From: Marinagarivorans sp. UBA5870
Lineage (GTDB): Bacteria > Pseudomonadota > Gammaproteobacteria > Pseudomonadales > Cellvibrionaceae
Length of the DNA stretch: 8,454 bases
Direction: 5' to 3'
Assembly (NCBI GenBank): GCA_002432555.1
Contig: DJFO01000318.1
Location: forward strand, 1,178 to 9,631
In this document: positions 6,691-8,454 of the stretch, piece after piece
How the letters are laid out: each line of letters starts with the position of its first letter
Position numbering within the stretch: the first letter of the stretch is position 1
Program-made: the position numbers and the translations under genes
Notes under the pieces: generated by a model
The model's database searches: none
The model's input: the letters and a program-made list of their open reading frames with translations, nothing else
What the model was told of the DNA's origin: nothing

Positions 6691-7356
6691 ATGCAACGAC
6701 GGATTTTGGCCCTCCCATTGCTGTTGCCCGCTTTCTTATTCAGCTTGTTGAGTTTGTTGAGCGGCTGCGCCACGGCACCGCCACCGGACAAGGGCGCCTT
6801 GCACGCCCACCGACCGCTGTCCATTCTGGTGCTGCCGCCGGTGAACAATTCCATCGAAGTCAACGCCACTTATACCTACCTGTCCACCATTTCACAGCCT
6901 CTGGCGGAGAAGGGTTATTACGTATTCCCCGTGGCGGTGATCGATCAGTTCCTCAAGGAAAACGGCCTGCCGACCCCCGATGAGATGAATGCGATTCCGT
7001 TGGAAAAAATACGCGAGCATATAGGGGCTGACGCGGTACTTTATGTGACCATTTCCGATTGGGGGCAGAAATTTCAAATCATCTCCTCCTCCACGGTGGT
7101 GAGCGCACAACTGCGTTTGGTGGATACGCGCACCGGCCTGCATTTATGGGATGCCACCGTTCACGCCACGCACAACTCGGACAACACCAGCGGGGGTGGC
7201 CTTTTGGGCGCCGTGGTGGGCGCCGTGGTTAATCAAGTCGCCGGCTCTTTGACCGACCACACGCCAGAACTCGCCCGCAGCGCCAATTACAACGTGATTC
7301 ACAATCACGGCCGCGGCCTGATCGACGGGCCTTATAGGGACAAAAAGGCCCCCTGA
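6691..7356 (+). CDS. DUF799 / GNA1162-like lipoprotein
   Basis: This is the third gene of the lipoprotein operon, with 221 residues. The signal peptide has a leucine-rich core and the lipobox LSGC, with Cys26 as the predicted lipid site. The mature domain carries the family pattern: SILVLPPVNNSIEVNATYTY (about 44-63), LSTISQPLAEKGYYVFPVAV, GLPTPDEMNAIPLEKI and IGADAVLYVTISDWG. A Gly/Ala/Val-rich stretch follows (GGGLLGAVVGAVVNQVAG, about 168-185) that could be a membrane-interacting helix. The family (PF05643) includes the meningococcal surface antigen GNA1162; its biochemical role is not settled. GGGAGG lies eight bases before the ATG, inside the end of the preceding gene, so translation is probably coupled. 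The N-terminal strand pattern resembles that of the CsgG-like partner, hinting at related folds; this is inference. Confidence 0.88.
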   Translation: MQRRILALPLLLPAFLFSLLSLLSGCATAPPPDKGALHAHRPLSILVLPPVNNSIEVNATYTYLSTISQPLAEKGYYVFPVAVIDQFLKENGLPTPDEMNAIPLEKIREHIGADAVLYVTISDWGQKFQIISSSTVVSAQLRLVDTRTGLHLWDATVHATHNSDNTSGGGLLGAVVGAVVNQVAGSLTDHTPELARSANYNVIHNHGRGLIDGPYRDKKAP

Positions 7357-7362
7357 TTTTTT
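7327..7362 (+). terminator. Possible weak intrinsic terminator after the lipoprotein operon
   Basis: GGGCC (7327-7331) can pair with GGCCC (7347-7351), and a T6 run follows at 7357-7362. The stem is only 5 bp with a 15-nt loop, and it overlaps the last codons and stop of the DUF799 gene. The position is right for operon termination, but the hairpin is weak. Confidence 0.35.
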
Positions 7363-7769
7363 GCCACTTGCGCAGGACGTAACCCAAGGGTTCCTCCCAT
7401 AAAACCTTTTCGGATTTGGGCGCGCGTCCGTAATCCGGCGTCATCGAAACATTCCGATTTAATTAGCAAATCTCTCGTAGGGTGGAACCGCGAAGCGGGT
7501 TCCACCATGAACTGCTGCGTGCTGCAGCGGTGGCAGATCGCCCTTCGGCATCCGCCCTACATGGGACGGAACCCTGGAATTCCGCCAATACCCTTCGCGG
7601 TCGATTGACACTCGACTCTGTGGGCTTGCAAACGGAAACCGCCGGCGCGCCCTGCGAAAGTTACCGCACCATTCACTGCCCGGTGCAACATCCCTAACAT
7701 GAACATCCGCCAGGCCGCTCTTTCGTTTACCGCGCCAAGGCATGGCCTCCGCACCGGCGCCGACCGCCG
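7357..7769. other. Intergenic region after the lipoprotein operon
   Basis: This 413-bp region has no convincing gene. It contains a possible terminator T tract, a small AACC/GGTT palindrome near 7381, and the 84-bp GTAG-type repeat (7477-7560). From 7561 to 7769 I see no recognisable element. A TTGACA at 7605-7610 lacks a usable -10 box. Confidence 0.6.
7477..7560. repeat. 84-bp GTAG...CTAC palindromic repeat (REP/MITE-like)
   Basis: The ends are imperfect inverted repeats, GTAGGGTGGA at the left and GTAGGGCGGA on the opposite strand at the right (nine of ten matching). Inside, GGTGGAACC (7481-7489) and GGTTCCACC (7498-7506) form a perfect 9-bp hairpin with an 8-nt loop. GCTGC and GCAGC (7514-7518, 7524-7528) form a second hairpin. 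A third forms near the right end, where GAT-GCC pairs with GGC-ATC across a CTTC loop with one bulged base. From memory, GTAGGGTGG-type palindromes of this kind are common between genes in gammaproteobacteria. The layout fits a REP-derived or MITE-like non-autonomous element. No transposase is nearby. Confidence 0.75.
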
Positions 7770-8003
7770 ATGATTGTGCAACTGTGTATTGCCGTCACCG
7801 GCATACTCGCCGTCTGGTTGAGCCAAGACCACCGCGAGCAGGTGCGAAAATACGCCTGTTTTTTCGGCCTCGGCGCCCAACCGCTTTGGCTCTACACGTC
7901 GTACACGGAGCAGCAATGGGGAATTTTTGCTTTGACCTTTGTCTATATTTTTGCGTGGAGCAGGGGTTTGTACCTGCACTGGATAAAAAAGAGTGACTCT
8001 TAA
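7770..8003 (+). CDS. Small hypothetical membrane protein
   Basis: The predicted 77-residue protein has a hydrophobic segment at about 3-18 and two further apolar, aromatic-rich stretches at about 28-43 and 49-67. Charged turns separate them (SQDHREQVRK), and the C terminus is basic (HWIKKSDS). Features such as VWLSQD, FGLGAQPLW and QQWGIFALTFVY look like a real conserved small inner-membrane protein; from memory, similar unnamed proteins occur in phage-related and chromosomal contexts. That resemblance was not checked. There is no clear Shine-Dalgarno sequence before ATG 7770, and overlapping open frames exist, so start and reality are uncertain. It precedes the CinA-like gene by 53 bp on the same strand. 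No function can be assigned. Confidence 0.55.
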   Translation: MIVQLCIAVTGILAVWLSQDHREQVRKYACFFGLGAQPLWLYTSYTEQQWGIFALTFVYIFAWSRGLYLHWIKKSDS

Positions 8004-8006
8004 ATT

Positions 8007-8022
8007 CCCGCCGTGCAGCGGG
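8007..8022. other. Short GC hairpin between the small ORF and cinA-like gene
   Basis: CCCGC and GCGGG pair around a 6-nt loop, just after the stop of the small ORF. No T run follows on the plus strand, so it is at best a weak transcript feature. Confidence 0.3.
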
Positions 8023-8056
8023 CTTCCGTCTGAAATCCAGATCGAGATTCCCGACC

Positions 8057-8454
8057 ATGAATGAAATTGCCGAAGTCATCGAGTATCTCGCCCAGCGGAA
8101 ATTGGTTCTGACCACCGCGGAATCCTGCACCGCTGGTTTGGTGTGCTCGCTGATTGCGGATATCTCCGGCTGCGGCTCCGTGCTGCAGGGCGGCTACGTG
8201 GTTTATTCCGAGCAGGCGAAACAACAATGCCTGGGCGTGAATCCCGCCACCATCAAAAAATTCGGCCTGACGAGCGAAGAAGTCGCCCGGGAGATGGCTG
8301 TCGGAGCGCTGAATAACGGCACCGCCAACCTCGCCGTCGCGATTACGGGAAAAGCCGAATCGGACGACGAACTGGATGGTGTGATTTGTTTTGCCTACGG
8401 GATTTCGCTCGCCGGCCAGATTCAAGTAACCAGTGAGACGGTGCACTTCGACGG
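8057..8454 (+). CDS. CinA C-terminal-domain (PncC-like) protein, 5' part
   Basis: The frame opens at ATG 8057 and runs off the window end, with 132 codons visible. Its C-terminal part, perhaps 30 residues, lies outside. It is a stand-alone CinA C-terminal domain like PncC, which deamidates nicotinamide mononucleotide to nicotinic acid mononucleotide in pyridine nucleotide recycling. Conserved elements are TTAESCTAGL (19-28), GGYVVYSEQAK (45-55, with Tyr50 and Lys55), LGV and FGLTSEEVAREMAVGAL (69-85). The third family motif differs: most PncC proteins have an S/T-G-x-AGP-x-GG segment before a PVG motif, whereas this one reads ITGKAESDDELDGVICFAY (96-114). That may mark a divergent subfamily or altered activity. 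A GAG about 10 bases upstream is only a weak ribosome-binding site. Family membership is clear; amidohydrolase activity is not assured. Confidence 0.88.
   Translation, partial: MNEIAEVIEYLAQRKLVLTTAESCTAGLVCSLIADISGCGSVLQGGYVVYSEQAKQQCLGVNPATIKKFGLTSEEVAREMAVGALNNGTANLAVAITGKAESDDELDGVICFAYGISLAGQIQVTSETVHFD

Noticed and set aside
5489..7356. Curli biogenesis operon
   Set aside because: Only a CsgG-family protein is present. Neighbours are DUF4810 and DUF799, and no csgA, B, D, E or F is seen.
7605..7633. Promoter with TTGACA upstream of the small ORF
   Set aside because: The -35 box is perfect, but the hexamer 17 bp downstream is GCAAAC, with no -10 likeness.
7742..7996. Alternative 84-residue frame overlapping the small membrane protein
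   Set aside because: It is Arg/Pro/Ala-rich low-complexity sequence with no protein-like pattern. The 7770 frame is more credible.
8000..8446. Minus-strand 148-residue frame opposite the CinA-like gene
   Set aside because: The plus strand encodes clear CinA/PncC motifs, so the minus frame is a shadow.

Overview
The window is a GC-rich bacterial chromosome segment, probably from a gammaproteobacterium. That placement is an inference from the protein families (ModB, Kup, KdpDE, a CsgG/DUF4810/DUF799 lipoprotein trio, a CinA/PncC-type protein) and from intergenic palindromes bounded by GTAG, a style typical of REP elements. No rRNA or tRNA gene was seen, so genus-level placement is not possible.

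Layout. Bases 2-598 (+) are the 3' end of a molybdate ABC permease gene (modB). It converges on a three-gene potassium block read on the minus strand, in transcription order kdpD-like kinase (5124-3586), kdpE-like regulator (3589-2873) and kup potassium transporter (2693-735). The 137 bp between the convergent modB and kup ends is almost entirely a GTAG-phased tandem repeat. The 179 bp between kdpE and kup carry another GTAG...CTAC palindrome, a 13-bp direct duplication and a perfect Shine-Dalgarno sequence with no start codon behind it.

A 364-bp divergent intergenic region separates kdpD from a plus-strand operon of three lipoproteins: a CsgG/HfaB-family protein (5489-6169), a DUF4810 protein with a hexapeptide-repeat tail (6182-6688) and a DUF799/GNA1162-like protein (6691-7356). 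The operon has a good sigma70-type promoter at 5429-5457. After a 413-bp stretch with an 84-bp GTAG-type palindromic repeat come a probable small membrane protein (7770-8003) and the start of a divergent CinA C-terminal-domain gene (8057 to the window edge).

How the genes fit together. The kinase lacks the large N-terminal cytoplasmic KdpD sensor domain and begins at the membrane segment. No kdpFABC genes are in the window, and the gene after kdpE is the constitutive-type transporter kup. The simplest reading is a rewired K+ two-component system whose local target or partner is Kup. The lipoprotein trio is a known but functionally obscure set (it resembles the Neisseria NMB1162-1164 group) that may form an outer-membrane complex. 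It is not a curli operon, since no csgA, B, E or F is nearby.

The most useful leads are the short-KdpD/KdpE/Kup arrangement, the displaced-start architecture upstream of kup, the three-lipoprotein operon with its repeat tail, and the recurring GTAG-bounded intergenic repeats.
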